A stretch of 64,000 bases of DNA from Lysobacter capsici (GTDB lineage: Bacteria; Pseudomonadota; Gammaproteobacteria; Xanthomonadales; Xanthomonadaceae), in contig NZ_CP076103.1 in NCBI RefSeq assembly GCF_018732085.1, forward strand, positions 1,488,001 through 1,552,000, given 5' to 3'. The notes beneath the pieces were generated by a model. It searched no databases and was not told where the DNA came from. It saw only the letters and a program-made list of their open reading frames with translations. Shown piece by piece: positions 26,747 through 36,261 of this stretch. Each line of letters begins with the position of its first letter. Positions within the stretch are counted from its first letter, which is position 1. Position numbers and translations under genes: made by a program.

Positions 26747-27760
26747 TTAAACCACTCTGGCCCGCAACAAGTCGTGAATGTTCAGGGCACCGACCACGCG
26801 GCGTTCAGTGTCCACGACCAGCAGGCCGCTGATCTTGTGCGTTTCCATGATCTGCGCCGCTTCGGCGGCGAGCGCGTCGGCGCCGATGGTCTTGGGCGAG
26901 CGGGTCATGACCTCATTGATGCGGGTCGTGCGCAGGTCCACGCCGGGGTCGTCGAGGGTGCGGCGCAAGTCGCCGTCGGTGTACAGGCCGATCAGGCGCC
27001 GCGCATCGTCGACCACCGCGGTCATGCCCAGGCGCTTGCGGCTCATCTCGACCAGGGCCTCGCTGACGCTGGCGTCGGCGCCGACCGTCGGCACCTCGTC
27101 GCCGGCGTGCATGACGTCGGTGATGTGCAGCAGCAGGCGCCGGCCGAGCGCGCCGGCGGGGTGCGAACGGGCGAAGTCGTCGGCGGTGAAGCCGCGTGCC
27201 TCGAGCAGCGCGACCGCGATCGCGTCGCCCATCGCCAGCGAGGCGGTGGTGCTGGAGGTCGGCGCGAGCGCCAGCGGGCAGGCTTCGGCCGGGACGCTGA
27301 CGTCGAGATGGACGTCGGATTCGCGGCCCAGGGTCGACTGCGGCCGCCCGGTCATGCCGATCACCGCATTGCCCTGGCGCTTGAGCACCGGCAGCAGCAT
27401 CAGCACTTCGTCGCTCTCGCCCGAGTAGGACAGGGCCAGGACCACGTCGGTGTCGGTGATCATGCCCAGGTCGCCGTGGCCGGCTTCGCCCGGGTGGACG
27501 TAGAACGAGGGCGTGCCCGTCGAGGCCAGGGTCGCGGCGATCTTGCGCGCGATGTGGCCCGACTTGCCCATTCCGGTGCAGACCACGCGGCCTTTGGCAC
27601 GCAGAATCAGCTTGCAGGCAGCAGTGAAATCACCGTCGATGCGCGCGGCGACCGCGGCCAGGGCCTGCCCCTCGATCTCGAACACGCGCCGGCCGCTGAC
27701 GGCCAGGCCGGCCTCGGTGGCGCCGCTGGGATCGAGCAGGGACGGTGCGGGACTGATCAT
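26747..27760 (-). CDS. kdsD: D-arabinose 5-phosphate isomerase
   Basis: A 337-residue enzyme converting ribulose 5-phosphate to arabinose 5-phosphate, the first step to Kdo. An N-terminal SIS sugar-isomerase domain (about 45-180; VCTGMGKSGHIARKIAATLASTG, GDLGMITDTDVVLALSYSGES) is followed by two CBS domains (about 210-335). The start at 27760 (MISPAPS) was chosen; 27787 is possible, and neither has a good Shine-Dalgarno sequence. First gene of the Kdo/Lpt block. Confidence 0.94.
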   Translation of the reverse strand: MISPAPSLLDPSGATEAGLAVSGRRVFEIEGQALAAVAARIDGDFTAACKLILRAKGRVVCTGMGKSGHIARKIAATLASTGTPSFYVHPGEAGHGDLGMITDTDVVLALSYSGESDEVLMLLPVLKRQGNAVIGMTGRPQSTLGRESDVHLDVSVPAEACPLALAPTSSTTASLAMGDAIAVALLEARGFTADDFARSHPAGALGRRLLLHITDVMHAGDEVPTVGADASVSEALVEMSRKRLGMTAVVDDARRLIGLYTDGDLRRTLDDPGVDLRTTRINEVMTRSPKTIGADALAAEAAQIMETHKISGLLVVDTERRVVGALNIHDLLRARVV

Positions 27761-27995
27761 AGAAATCGCCGTTTCGAAGGTCGCCATTTCGGACCGGAGG
27801 GCTTTCCGCTAGGCTAATCCGTCAATTCTAAGCGGTTCGCCCGTCCAGCGCCGTGCCCCACGGCAGATCCGCGCCGGACCGGGGCATCGCCCATTCAGCC
27901 GGCTTCCGTCCCGTCCAGCGCGTCTGTGCCGGCCGGCTCGCCGCTCCGCCCACCGTCCGGCCCCGCCGGTACGTCAGTACAAAGGCTCCCGATAC

Positions 27996-28235
27996 GTGAA
28001 CGCCGAAACCATCCGCACCCTGATCGAAAACGGCCTGCCCGGCGCGCAAGCGCGGGTCCAGGGCGACGACGGCGTCCATTTCGAGGCCACGGTCGTGGCC
28101 GAAGCCTTCCGCGGCAAGCTGCCGCTGGCCCGCCACCGCCTGGTCTACGCGACCCTGGGCGAGCGCATGGGCGGCGAGATTCATGCTTTGGCGTTGAAGA
28201 CGTTGACGCCGGAAGAAGCCGGGAATCGGGAATAG
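27996..28235 (+). CDS. ibaG: BolA-family protein IbaG
   Basis: A 79-residue BolA-like protein, expected to bind monothiol glutaredoxins and iron-sulfur clusters. The KH-like fold is seen, with ARHRLVYATLGERMGGEIHALALKT near the end. It starts at GTG with AAAGG upstream. The last residues (GNRE) are encoded inside a GGGAATC-type repeat, so the stop codon is supplied by the repeat. It lies upstream of murA, the usual neighbour. Confidence 0.9.
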   Translation: MNAETIRTLIENGLPGAQARVQGDDGVHFEATVVAEAFRGKLPLARHRLVYATLGERMGGEIHALALKTLTPEEAGNRE

Positions 28236-28338
28236 GGAATCGGGAATCGGCTTCGTCGCTTCTCCGACTTCACCGCGACCTCATTCAACCTGATCGATCC
28301 GCTTTTACCATTCCCGATTCTCCATTCCCCATTCCCGG
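28220..28338. repeat. GGGAATC-type hairpin repeat, copy 2
   Basis: GGGAATC/GGGAATA units at 28220-28250 face complementary units (ATTCCCGATTCTCC) at 28308-28338. It occupies the whole ibaG-murA gap and covers the ibaG stop codon. Confidence 0.85.
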
Positions 28339-28348
28339 CTCCCAAACA

Positions 28349-29605
<1,257 letters not shown>

Positions 29606-29647
29606 TGCCGCGCGACACGCGCGACAACCACCCTTGTGCGTAATCTT

Positions 29648-29791
29648 CCCTCTCCCGCTTGCGGGAGAGGGCTAGGGTGAGGGCGCTCTTGCTTTAGAAA
29701 CGGCGACAGCATTCGTGCCTGCGGCGCTCATTCCCTCACCCCGACCCTCTCAGCTCTGCACTTCATTCGGTCGCCGCAAACGGTAGAGGGA
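29648..29791. repeat. CCCTCTCCCGC-type repeats, inverted pair
   Basis: 29648-29683 is the plain form CCCTCTCCCGC-TT-GCGGGAGAGGG with a GGTGAGGG tail. 29733-29791 is the inverted form in which the palindrome is split by about 26 bases beginning AGCTCTGCACTTC; the same split form occurs at 34913-34972. Confidence 0.8.
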
Positions 29792-29854
29792 GCCTGTAGC
29801 TCGCTTGCTTGGGTGAGCGCTGATGTGATTGAGCGGACCTGCGTTTGCGCCAAT

Positions 29855-29884
29855 AAAAAAGCCCCGCGACTGCGGGGCTTTTTG
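29855..29884. terminator. Bidirectional hairpin terminator
   Basis: AAAAAAGCCCCGC-GACT-GCGGGGCTTTTT: an eight-pair GC stem with a T run on both strands, suitable for murA on the plus strand and the DUF3108 genes on the minus strand. Confidence 0.92.
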
Positions 29885-29937
29885 TTTCCAGCGTGCATCG
29901 ACGGCAAGCATCGACTATCTGCGGCGACAAGCGCCGA

Positions 29938-30645
29938 TCAACGCACCGCCTGCACCCGCAGATCGATCGCATCGCTGCCGTTCTCGCGCTGCAGGATGCG
30001 CGCCGGCACCGGCATGCCTGGCACGACCCAGGCGATGGTTTCCTTGTCGCCGTTCTTGCTCGAGACCTTGGTCGCCTGCTGCGACTTGCCGCCGACCGTG
30101 ATCGCTTCCTTGCCGACCACCGTGTAGCTCAGTTCCTTGACCCGGCCGTCCTCGACCATGCGGTAGCTCATCGGCTTGCCGGCGTTGGCGTCGCGCACCA
30201 GGGCCAGGTTGATCAGCAGCGCGTCGAGGTCGCCGCTCTGCAATTTGATCGGGCCGGCGCGCTCGGGCTTGATGTCGCCGGTCCAGGTCGCCACGCTGCG
30301 CGACCAGTCGTAGCTGGCGTTGATGGCCTTCTTCTTGGTCAGCACCTTGCTCGAATCGCTGCCGCTGACCGGGCGCAACTGGCCGTTGCTGTCCTCGAAC
30401 ACGGTCGACTGCTGCAGGTCGGCCAGCGGGCTGGTGATCGACAGGCTGTACTTCCAGCGGTTGCCCTCGGCGGCGACGGTCATGCGGCCGTTGCCCTGCA
30501 TGCCCATGTAGCTGGCCGAGTAGTCGGCGCTGAACGGCTTGACCGCGAGCGCGGGCGCGCTGACGACGGCCAGGGCCGCGGCGAGCACGGCCAGGCCGGT
30601 CTTGAAGGTGCGGGCCTTTACGGTGCGGTCGGTGGTGTGGCTCAT
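29938..30645 (-). CDS. DUF3108 periplasmic protein (second copy)
   Basis: A 235-residue exported protein of the DUF3108 family: signal peptide ending near APALA, then a beta-rich body with KPFSADYSASYMGMQGNGRM, a central YDWSRSVATW and the C-terminal PARILQREN block. Its paralogue lies directly upstream and overlaps by four bases (ATGA); AGGAG lies 9 bases before the ATG. The family has no firmly known function; some members are thought to bind lipids or cell-envelope components. Confidence 0.85.
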   Translation of the reverse strand: MSHTTDRTVKARTFKTGLAVLAAALAVVSAPALAVKPFSADYSASYMGMQGNGRMTVAAEGNRWKYSLSITSPLADLQQSTVFEDSNGQLRPVSGSDSSKVLTKKKAINASYDWSRSVATWTGDIKPERAGPIKLQSGDLDALLINLALVRDANAGKPMSYRMVEDGRVKELSYTVVGKEAITVGGKSQQATKVSSKNGDKETIAWVVPGMPVPARILQRENGSDAIDLRVQAVR

Positions 30646-31361
30646 GATCCGTTGACTCCTTTGTATTCGACCAGGCGCAAATCGTAGGTGTCCTGGCCAT
30701 CTTCGCGCTGCAGGATGCGCACGGGGGTGGGAACGCCGTCGACCACCCAAATGGATGTTTCCTCGTTGCCGCTCTGCACGCGGTTGACGCGCATCGCGTT
30801 GAAGCTCATATCGTCGACCTTGACGCCTTCCAGGTCCTGGCTCACCAGGTATTGATGGGGGCGCAGGCGGCCGGAATCCACGAACCGGTAATTCAAGGTC
30901 TTGCCGGGCTGGGCGTCGCGGACCACCGCCAGGTTGATCAGCAGGCCGCTCATGTCGCCGTCCTGCAGCGCGATCGGCTTGCGCCGGTGCTCCTTGATGT
31001 CGCCGGTCCATTGCGCCGCATGCTGGGTCCAGTCGTAGTTGCCGGTGATGATCCGCTTGGAGAACAACACCTTGCGCACCATGGTCTGGCTTAGCGGCCG
31101 GTAGGTCTCGCCGACCAGGTCGAACAGCGTGCTCTGCTGCGCGGCCGCGCCGGTCAGGCCCATCATGCCGTGCTCGGCGCGGATGTCGAGGTCGATGCGC
31201 CAGTGGCCGCCTTCGGGCTTGACCTGCATGGTCGCGTCGCCGAGCGCCTTGCCGCCGTTGAAGACTTGGTAGTTGGCCACGAACGGCTCGAGCGCGAACG
31301 CGCTGCCGGGAAGGGCCGCGCCGGTCAGCGTGGCCAGGAACAGGGGCAGGAGGGACTTCAT
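30642..31361 (-). CDS. DUF3108 periplasmic protein (first copy)
   Basis: A 239-residue paralogue of the next gene, about one third identical by eye: signal peptide to about residue 23, ALEPFVANYQVFNGGKALGDA, YDWTQHAAQWTGDIKEH and PVRILQRED. The pair follows purN by about 90 bases on the same strand, the normal xanthomonad order purM-purN-DUF3108-DUF3108, although purM itself is displaced here. Confidence 0.85.
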   Translation of the reverse strand: MKSLLPLFLATLTGAALPGSAFALEPFVANYQVFNGGKALGDATMQVKPEGGHWRIDLDIRAEHGMMGLTGAAAQQSTLFDLVGETYRPLSQTMVRKVLFSKRIITGNYDWTQHAAQWTGDIKEHRRKPIALQDGDMSGLLINLAVVRDAQPGKTLNYRFVDSGRLRPHQYLVSQDLEGVKVDDMSFNAMRVNRVQSGNEETSIWVVDGVPTPVRILQREDGQDTYDLRLVEYKGVNGS

Positions 31362-31450
31362 GACGACGCGGGCGAGTCCTGGGGCGCGCTAGGCGCAAGG
31401 GTAGGAATGCGGTGTGGAACCCGACGTATTCGGCGCACGGGCCGCGGCGT

Positions 31451-32134
31451 TCAGGCCGCGATGCCGGTCGCCGGATGGGTCAATCGGCCGGCGAAATCTA
31501 AACGCAGCGGCGTAAATAGCGGATGACCGTCGAGGGCCACGGTTGCGCCGTGTTCAGCCAGGCGGCCGCCGACGGCCAGTCTCATCACCGCCAGCAACAA
31601 GGGATGCTCCACACCCAGTACACGCGCCGACAAGGATTCGGCGGTATCGCCGGCATCGATCGTGACCACGGCGTGTGCGATCACGCCGCCGGCATCGAGC
31701 TCGGGGATCACGAAATGCACGCTTGCGCCGTGTTCGCGCTCGCCTTCCTCGATCGCCCGCGCATGGGTGTGCAGGCCGCGGAACTTGGGCAGCAGCGAGG
31801 GGTGGATGTTGATCGTGCGGCCGCGGAAGCGTTCGACGAACGCGGTGCCGAGGATGCGCAGGTAGCCGGCACACAAAATCCAGTCCGGACGCACGGCCGC
31901 GACCGCTTGCGCGAGATCGGCGTCGAAGGCCTCGCGGTTGGGGTAGGCCTTGGGGCTGGCCGACCAGCGTAGCGGCGGCGCGACCCGTTGCAGGGCGGCC
32001 GCGCCGGGTTTGTCGGAGAACACGCCGACCACTTCGGCCGCGAGGGTGCCGGCGGCGATGGCGTCGAGCACGGCCTGCAGGTTGCTGCCGCGGCCCGATG
32101 CGAGGACGGCGATGCGGGGGAGCGGCTGGGGCAT
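31451..32134 (-). CDS. purN: Phosphoribosylglycinamide formyltransferase
   Basis: A 227-residue enzyme that formylates GAR with 10-formyl-tetrahydrofolate in purine synthesis. The N-terminal ASGRGSNLQA, catalytic NIHPSLLPKFRGLHTH with Asn and His, and Asp in PELDAGGVI are intact. TAAAAT at 32162-32167 (minus strand) lies 27 bases upstream and may be the -10 box of its own promoter. purM, normally just upstream in one operon, is 18.5 kb away. Confidence 0.96.
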   Translation of the reverse strand: MPQPLPRIAVLASGRGSNLQAVLDAIAAGTLAAEVVGVFSDKPGAAALQRVAPPLRWSASPKAYPNREAFDADLAQAVAAVRPDWILCAGYLRILGTAFVERFRGRTINIHPSLLPKFRGLHTHARAIEEGEREHGASVHFVIPELDAGGVIAHAVVTIDAGDTAESLSARVLGVEHPLLLAVMRLAVGGRLAEHGATVALDGHPLFTPLRLDFAGRLTHPATGIAA

Positions 32135-32193
32135 GCGGGCCGGACGATGGGGCGGAGCTGCATTTTAGGCGATCTGGGTCGCGCGGATGCCGG

Positions 32194-32299
32194 CCCTCAC
32201 CCCAACCCCTCTCCCGCAAGCGGGAGAGGGGCTTAAGCCGGGCGATCGGGTTTTGGCTTTTCTCCCTCTCCCGCTTGTGGGAGAGGGTTGGGGTGAGGG
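32194..32299. repeat. CCCTCTCCCGC-type repeats, inverted pair
   Basis: An inverted copy (CCTCACCCCAACCCCTCTCC...) at 32194-32232 faces a direct copy at 32263-32299. The pair lies between purN and the TonB receptor gene, at the boundary of the accessory region. Confidence 0.8.
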
Positions 32300-32355
32300 C
32301 AAGCGGCAGGCTGGCGCAAGCGTTTCTCCCAAACTCGTTCAACCCGAACTCGTCG

Positions 32356-34668
32356 TCAGAACTTCGCCTCCACCGAAACGAACCACTGCCGCGGCGCGCC
32401 GGTCAGCAAGGTCTGGAACGTCCCTTTCGGATCGTAATCGCGAAACCCGTTGCTGCCGAGCGTGGCGATGTAGGTCTTGTCGAGCAGGTTGTAGACATTG
32501 AGCCCCACCCGCAGCGATTGGATCTGGCCGACGTCCTTGCGCTGCCAACTCACTCCCGCGTCCCACAGCCAGAACGCGTCGGTGCCGGCGTCGTTGCTGT
32601 AGGTGTAGTAACGCTGGCCGGTGTACTTGCCGCCCAGGCGCAACTCGACCTCGCCCACGCCGTAGCTCACTTCGGTCGCGAACAACTGCTTCGGCGTATC
32701 CACCATCTGCTTGCCGCGCACCTCGACCAGCTTGCCGCTGCTCAGATAATTCGAGCGGTACTGCGAATCGTTGTAGGCGTAGCTGGCGAGCCAGCGGAAC
32801 TGCGCGGTCGGCGTCCACACGAAGGCGAATTCGCCGCCGAGCGTGCGCGCCTTGCCGACGTTGGCGAACTGGTTCGGGCAGCTGACCACGCCGGGGCAGG
32901 GCACGATCACCAGTTGGCGATTGTCGAAATTGACGCCGTACAACGTGCTCGACACCTGGTAATGGTCGTCGCCGTAACGCCAGCCCAGCTCCAGGGTCTT
33001 GGACTGTTCGGGCTTGGCGCTGGCGCGGCTGAGGTCGAACGACGCCTGGGTCAGCGACCACGCGCCGTTGACGCCGGGCCGGAACGCGGCCTGGTTTTCG
33101 GCGTAGTTGGCGAACACGTCGCTGTGTTCGTTCAAGCTCCAGGCCACGCCGAGCTGCGGCAGGAAACTGTCGCGTGCGCTCAACCTGCCCCCGGCGCGCC
33201 CGGGGACCACGACGGTGCCGTCGGTGACCACGTCCTGGCCCTTGAAGCCGGCGCTGACGGTCAGGCGTTCGTCGAACCAGCGCATCGTGTCCTGCACGAA
33301 CCACTGGCGGGTGCGGGTGTCGAAGCGTTGGCGGAACAGGCGCTGGGCGAATTCGGACCGATCGAAGAAACGCTCATCGTCGATCGGCCCGTCGATGTTG
33401 ACGAAACTGCGGCCGGCGCCGTGCACGCTGTCTTCGAACCACACGCCGCCTTCGAGGGTGTGGTGTTCCAACTGATAGGTCGCGCGCGCGTTCACGCCGC
33501 TGCGTTCGATGTCGTAACTGGTGATGCGCAGCGCCATCGGAATCGTCGGCGAACTGATGTACGGGGTGAACCAGTGGCCCTGGCCTTCGTTGCGGTGGTA
33601 GTAGGCGGTCGCATCCACGCGCAGTTTTTCGCTGAGATCGAATTCGCCCGAGAGGCTGGCCAGATCGTCGTTGCGCAAGCCGCGCGCGAGGTAATACGCG
33701 TCGTCCTTGGTGGTCACGCAGCCGCTGAACTTGCCGTTGGCGGCGGCCAGCGCGCGCTGCCAGTTGGGCGCGTAGTTGTCCCAGTCGTAGCCGCAGCGGC
33801 GGATCAGGTCGAGCGACAGATCCGGATCGTCGGTTTCGTTGCGGCGCGAGGTCGACAGCCACGCCGCGATGCGGCCGCTGTCCCATTGATACACGGCCTT
33901 GCCGTTGAACTGCCGCTGTTCCTGCACGCCGGCGCCTTTCCAGCGGTCGGCCTGACTGTTCATGCCCGACACGTAGGCACTGAAGCCGTTGTGCTCGCCG
34001 GTGTCGACGCGGACGAAGGCGCGCATCGTCGCGTTGTCGCCGTAGGCGAAGTTGGTGCGCGCGCCGAACTGGCTTTGCGGATCGGACGAATGCAGCAACA
34101 GCGCGCCGCCGAGATTGCTGGTCGAGGGAATGCGCAGCGCGCCGGCGCCCTGGGCGAGTTCGAGTTCGGCGATGTTCTCCGGCAGGATCGCGCGATTGGG
34201 CGACAGGCCGTTGTTGTTGGCGTAGCTGTTGTCGCCCAGTGGGATGTCGTCGAGCGCGTAACCGAGTTGGTTCTGGGCGAAGCCGCGGATCGCGATGCGA
34301 TTGGACCATTCGTAGCTGCCCCACGGATCGGACGATACGAAATGCACGCCGGGCAGTTTTTCCAGCACCTTGACCGGGTTGGTGCCGAGCGCGACGGCCT
34401 GCAGTTCGGCCTTGCCGATGCGCTGCACCTGACGGGTTTCGCGATGGCCGACGACCGAGATCGTGTCGAGGGTGGCCGGGTCGCCTGCGCCGCTGTCGAG
34501 CGGCGCGCCGCTGGCGGCGAGGCTGGCGGAGGTGGGGGTATCGCTGGCGTGGGGCGCGGCGGCATCGGCGGCCGGCGAGGTTTCGGCTTGCGCGATCGGC
34601 GCGAGCGTCGTCATCGACAGCGCGGCGAGCAGGGCCAGCGCCAGGGGCGTGCGGATCGGGGTATTCAT
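32356..34668 (-). CDS. TonB-dependent outer-membrane receptor
   Basis: A 770-residue receptor for energised uptake across the outer membrane. Signal peptide to about residue 28 (AQA); TonB-box-like TLDTISVVG near residue 66; plug domain about 75-195 (VKVLEKLPGVHF, GNPLE-like region); then a beta-barrel ending in the aromatic C-terminus VSVEAKF. The ligand cannot be read from sequence. Its promoter region carries the ACCTGTCTAGT motif shared with the phosphonate genes, so a phosphonate or phosphonolipid-derived ligand is my inference. Four cysteines in the extracellular loops could form disulfides. Confidence 0.9.
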   Translation of the reverse strand: MNTPIRTPLALALLAALSMTTLAPIAQAETSPAADAAAPHASDTPTSASLAASGAPLDSGAGDPATLDTISVVGHRETRQVQRIGKAELQAVALGTNPVKVLEKLPGVHFVSSDPWGSYEWSNRIAIRGFAQNQLGYALDDIPLGDNSYANNNGLSPNRAILPENIAELELAQGAGALRIPSTSNLGGALLLHSSDPQSQFGARTNFAYGDNATMRAFVRVDTGEHNGFSAYVSGMNSQADRWKGAGVQEQRQFNGKAVYQWDSGRIAAWLSTSRRNETDDPDLSLDLIRRCGYDWDNYAPNWQRALAAANGKFSGCVTTKDDAYYLARGLRNDDLASLSGEFDLSEKLRVDATAYYHRNEGQGHWFTPYISSPTIPMALRITSYDIERSGVNARATYQLEHHTLEGGVWFEDSVHGAGRSFVNIDGPIDDERFFDRSEFAQRLFRQRFDTRTRQWFVQDTMRWFDERLTVSAGFKGQDVVTDGTVVVPGRAGGRLSARDSFLPQLGVAWSLNEHSDVFANYAENQAAFRPGVNGAWSLTQASFDLSRASAKPEQSKTLELGWRYGDDHYQVSSTLYGVNFDNRQLVIVPCPGVVSCPNQFANVGKARTLGGEFAFVWTPTAQFRWLASYAYNDSQYRSNYLSSGKLVEVRGKQMVDTPKQLFATEVSYGVGEVELRLGGKYTGQRYYTYSNDAGTDAFWLWDAGVSWQRKDVGQIQSLRVGLNVYNLLDKTYIATLGSNGFRDYDPKGTFQTLLTGAPRQWFVSVEAKF

Positions 34669-34765
34669 CGGGGTCTCGTGCAGTGCGCGCCACGGTGCGG
34701 CGTGATGGCGGCATTACAACGGCCGCAGATGAAGGCTTGCGCGCGCGGGACGGACCGCGCGGCGT

Positions 34766-34776
34766 ACCTGTCTAGT
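34766..34776 (-). promoter_or_regulatory. Putative GntR operator, site 1
   Basis: ACCTGTCTAGT (plus-strand reading), extended match GGCTCG to the right. Lies 98 bases upstream of the TonB receptor start codon. Identical 11-mers occur at 36227-36237 and 46874-46884; sites 1 and 3 agree in 16 of 17 bases. Confidence 0.6.
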
Positions 34777-34840
34777 GGCTCGTTCGGGGAGGCGGGTTCA
34801 GGTTGTTTCGTCAGCTTGGTTCGAACGTCTCCGACCAGTT

Positions 34841-34972
34841 CCCTCTCCCGCTTGCGGGAGAGGGTTAGGGTGAGGGTGTGCGAGTTGCGGTTGGGGCATC
34901 GGCAGCTTTCGTGCCCTCACCCCGGCCCTCTCAGCTCTGCACTTCCTTCGGTCGCCGCAAGCGGGAGAGGGA
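34841..34972. repeat. CCCTCTCCCGC-type repeats, inverted pair
   Basis: Plain copy at 34841-34876 and split inverted copy at 34913-34972, in the gap between the PhnM-like gene end and the TonB receptor promoter. Confidence 0.8.
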
Positions 34973-35002
34973 GACAAGCGGGGCGGTGCAGATGGTGGGA
35001 AC

Positions 35003-36139
35003 TCAGTACCGCCGCTCGCCCCGCACCCAGACCGCCTCGACCTGCGGCAACCCATCAACCACGCGTACGCGCAGCAAATCCGCACGCTGCCCCGCAGCCA
35101 ACTCACCGCGATCGCGATAACCGATCGCCCGCGCCGGCGTACGCGTCACCATCGCCACCGCGCGCGCCAGGCCGATCGATTCCCAGCCGCCAAGCTGGAA
35201 CGCCGCCAGCAACAAGCTGCCGGGGACGTAATCCGACGACAGCGCATCGAGCACGCCGGCGCGGGCGAGGTCGGCCGCGGCGACGTTGCCGCTGTGCGAA
35301 CCGCCGCGGACCAGGTTCGGTGCGCCGGCCAACACCTGCAACCCGGCCGCGTGTGCGGCGACCGCGGTGGCGAGGTTGACCGGGAATTCGGCGATGCGGG
35401 CATTCGCCTCGACCGCTTCGGCGATGTGGATCAACTCCGAATCGTCGTGGCTCGCCAGCGGCAGTCCGAGTTCGAGCGCCAGGGCGATCACCCGCTGCCG
35501 GTTGCTGTCGGCGTGACGGCGTTGCAGCTCCTGCAGATGACGCACGCGCGCATCGAACTGCTCGTCGTCGCGCGCGTTGCCGTGACGCGCGCTGTAGGCG
35601 CGATAGCGCTCCAGATCGTGGAACTGGCGCTGGCCCGGGGTGTGATCCATCAGCGACAACAGCCGCAGCGCCGGCGTTGCGAGCAAGGGTTGCAGACGCT
35701 CCGCCAGATCGGGGCAGGGCAGTTCGCAGCGCAGATGCACCGCGTGTTCGATGCGCAGGCTGTCCGCGGCGCGCGCATCGGCGAGTGCGGTCAGCACTTG
35801 CCGCGGATCGACCGCTTCCTCGGCGTCCTCTTCGCCGACCGAGATCGCGTTGAGCGCGGTGGTGATGCCGGCGGCGAGCAGTTGCGCATCGTGCGCGCGC
35901 AGCGCGGCGGCCGGTGGCCAATGTGCGCCGGGACGCGGCAGCAGGTGCTTTTCCAGATTGTCGGTGTGCAGCTCGACCAGGCCGGGCAGCAGGTAATCGC
36001 CGTCGCAGTCGATCGCCGCGGCGCGGGCGATCCGGCCTTCGCCGATCTGCGCGATCGCACCGTCGGCGATGCGCAGATGGCCATGCACGACCGCGTCGGG
36101 AAGGACTAGGCGAGCGTTGTCCAGCAACAGGTCGGGCAT
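35003..36139 (-). CDS. phnM: PhnM-like phosphonate amidohydrolase
   Basis: A 378-residue metal-dependent amidohydrolase. The PhnM hallmark HTDNLEKHLLPRPG lies near residue 57; further metal ligands are seen in SHDDSEL (about 228) and SSDYVPGSL (about 300). Classical PhnM splits pyrophosphate from ribose 1-methylphosphonate 5-triphosphate in the C-P lyase pathway, but no phnGHIJKL gene is in this window, so this copy may act on another phosphonate, for example an N-substituted one; that is inference. It is read divergently from the GntR gene with the shared motif between them. Confidence 0.88.
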   Translation of the reverse strand: MPDLLLDNARLVLPDAVVHGHLRIADGAIAQIGEGRIARAAAIDCDGDYLLPGLVELHTDNLEKHLLPRPGAHWPPAAALRAHDAQLLAAGITTALNAISVGEEDAEEAVDPRQVLTALADARAADSLRIEHAVHLRCELPCPDLAERLQPLLATPALRLLSLMDHTPGQRQFHDLERYRAYSARHGNARDDEQFDARVRHLQELQRRHADSNRQRVIALALELGLPLASHDDSELIHIAEAVEANARIAEFPVNLATAVAAHAAGLQVLAGAPNLVRGGSHSGNVAAADLARAGVLDALSSDYVPGSLLLAAFQLGGWESIGLARAVAMVTRTPARAIGYRDRGELAAGQRADLLRVRVVDGLPQVEAVWVRGERRY

Positions 36140-36226
36140 CGCGGCAGGTATCCGGTAGCGGAAGGGCGGGATTTGTCATGGCCGTGCAACGCGCACGCGC
36201 TCTCATGGCCACGGGTGCGGTACTCG

Positions 36227-36237
36227 ACCTGTCTAGT
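36227..36237 (+). promoter_or_regulatory. Putative GntR operator, site 2
   Basis: ACCTGTCTAGT lies between the divergent PhnM-like and GntR genes, 88 bases upstream of the former and 25 bases before the GTG start of the latter, well placed for autoregulation. Confidence 0.6.
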
Positions 36238-36261
36238 CAAGCAAGCGCAGATGGAGGTTGT

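Larger units (their letters stand above)
29606..29937. other. Intergenic stretch with repeats and terminator
   Basis: No gene. It carries two CCCTCTCCCGC-type repeats (29648-29683 and, inverted and with an insert, 29733-29791) and the terminator at 29855-29884. murA and the DUF3108 genes converge on it. Confidence 0.7.
34669..35002. other. TonB receptor promoter region with repeats
   Basis: No gene. Contains the putative operator at 34766-34776 and two CCCTCTCCCGC-type repeats (34841-34876 plain; 34913-34972 inverted and split by the same 26-base insert as at 29.7 kb). Confidence 0.7.

Noticed and set aside
29648..29791. tRNA or small RNA gene
   Set aside because: The palindromes belong to the dispersed CCCTCTCCCGC repeat family; no cloverleaf could be drawn.
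32098..35379. A 1093-codon open frame on the plus strand
   Set aside because: It runs antisense through the TonB receptor gene, which has a clear signal peptide, plug and barrel; the frame has no homology signal and reflects high GC.
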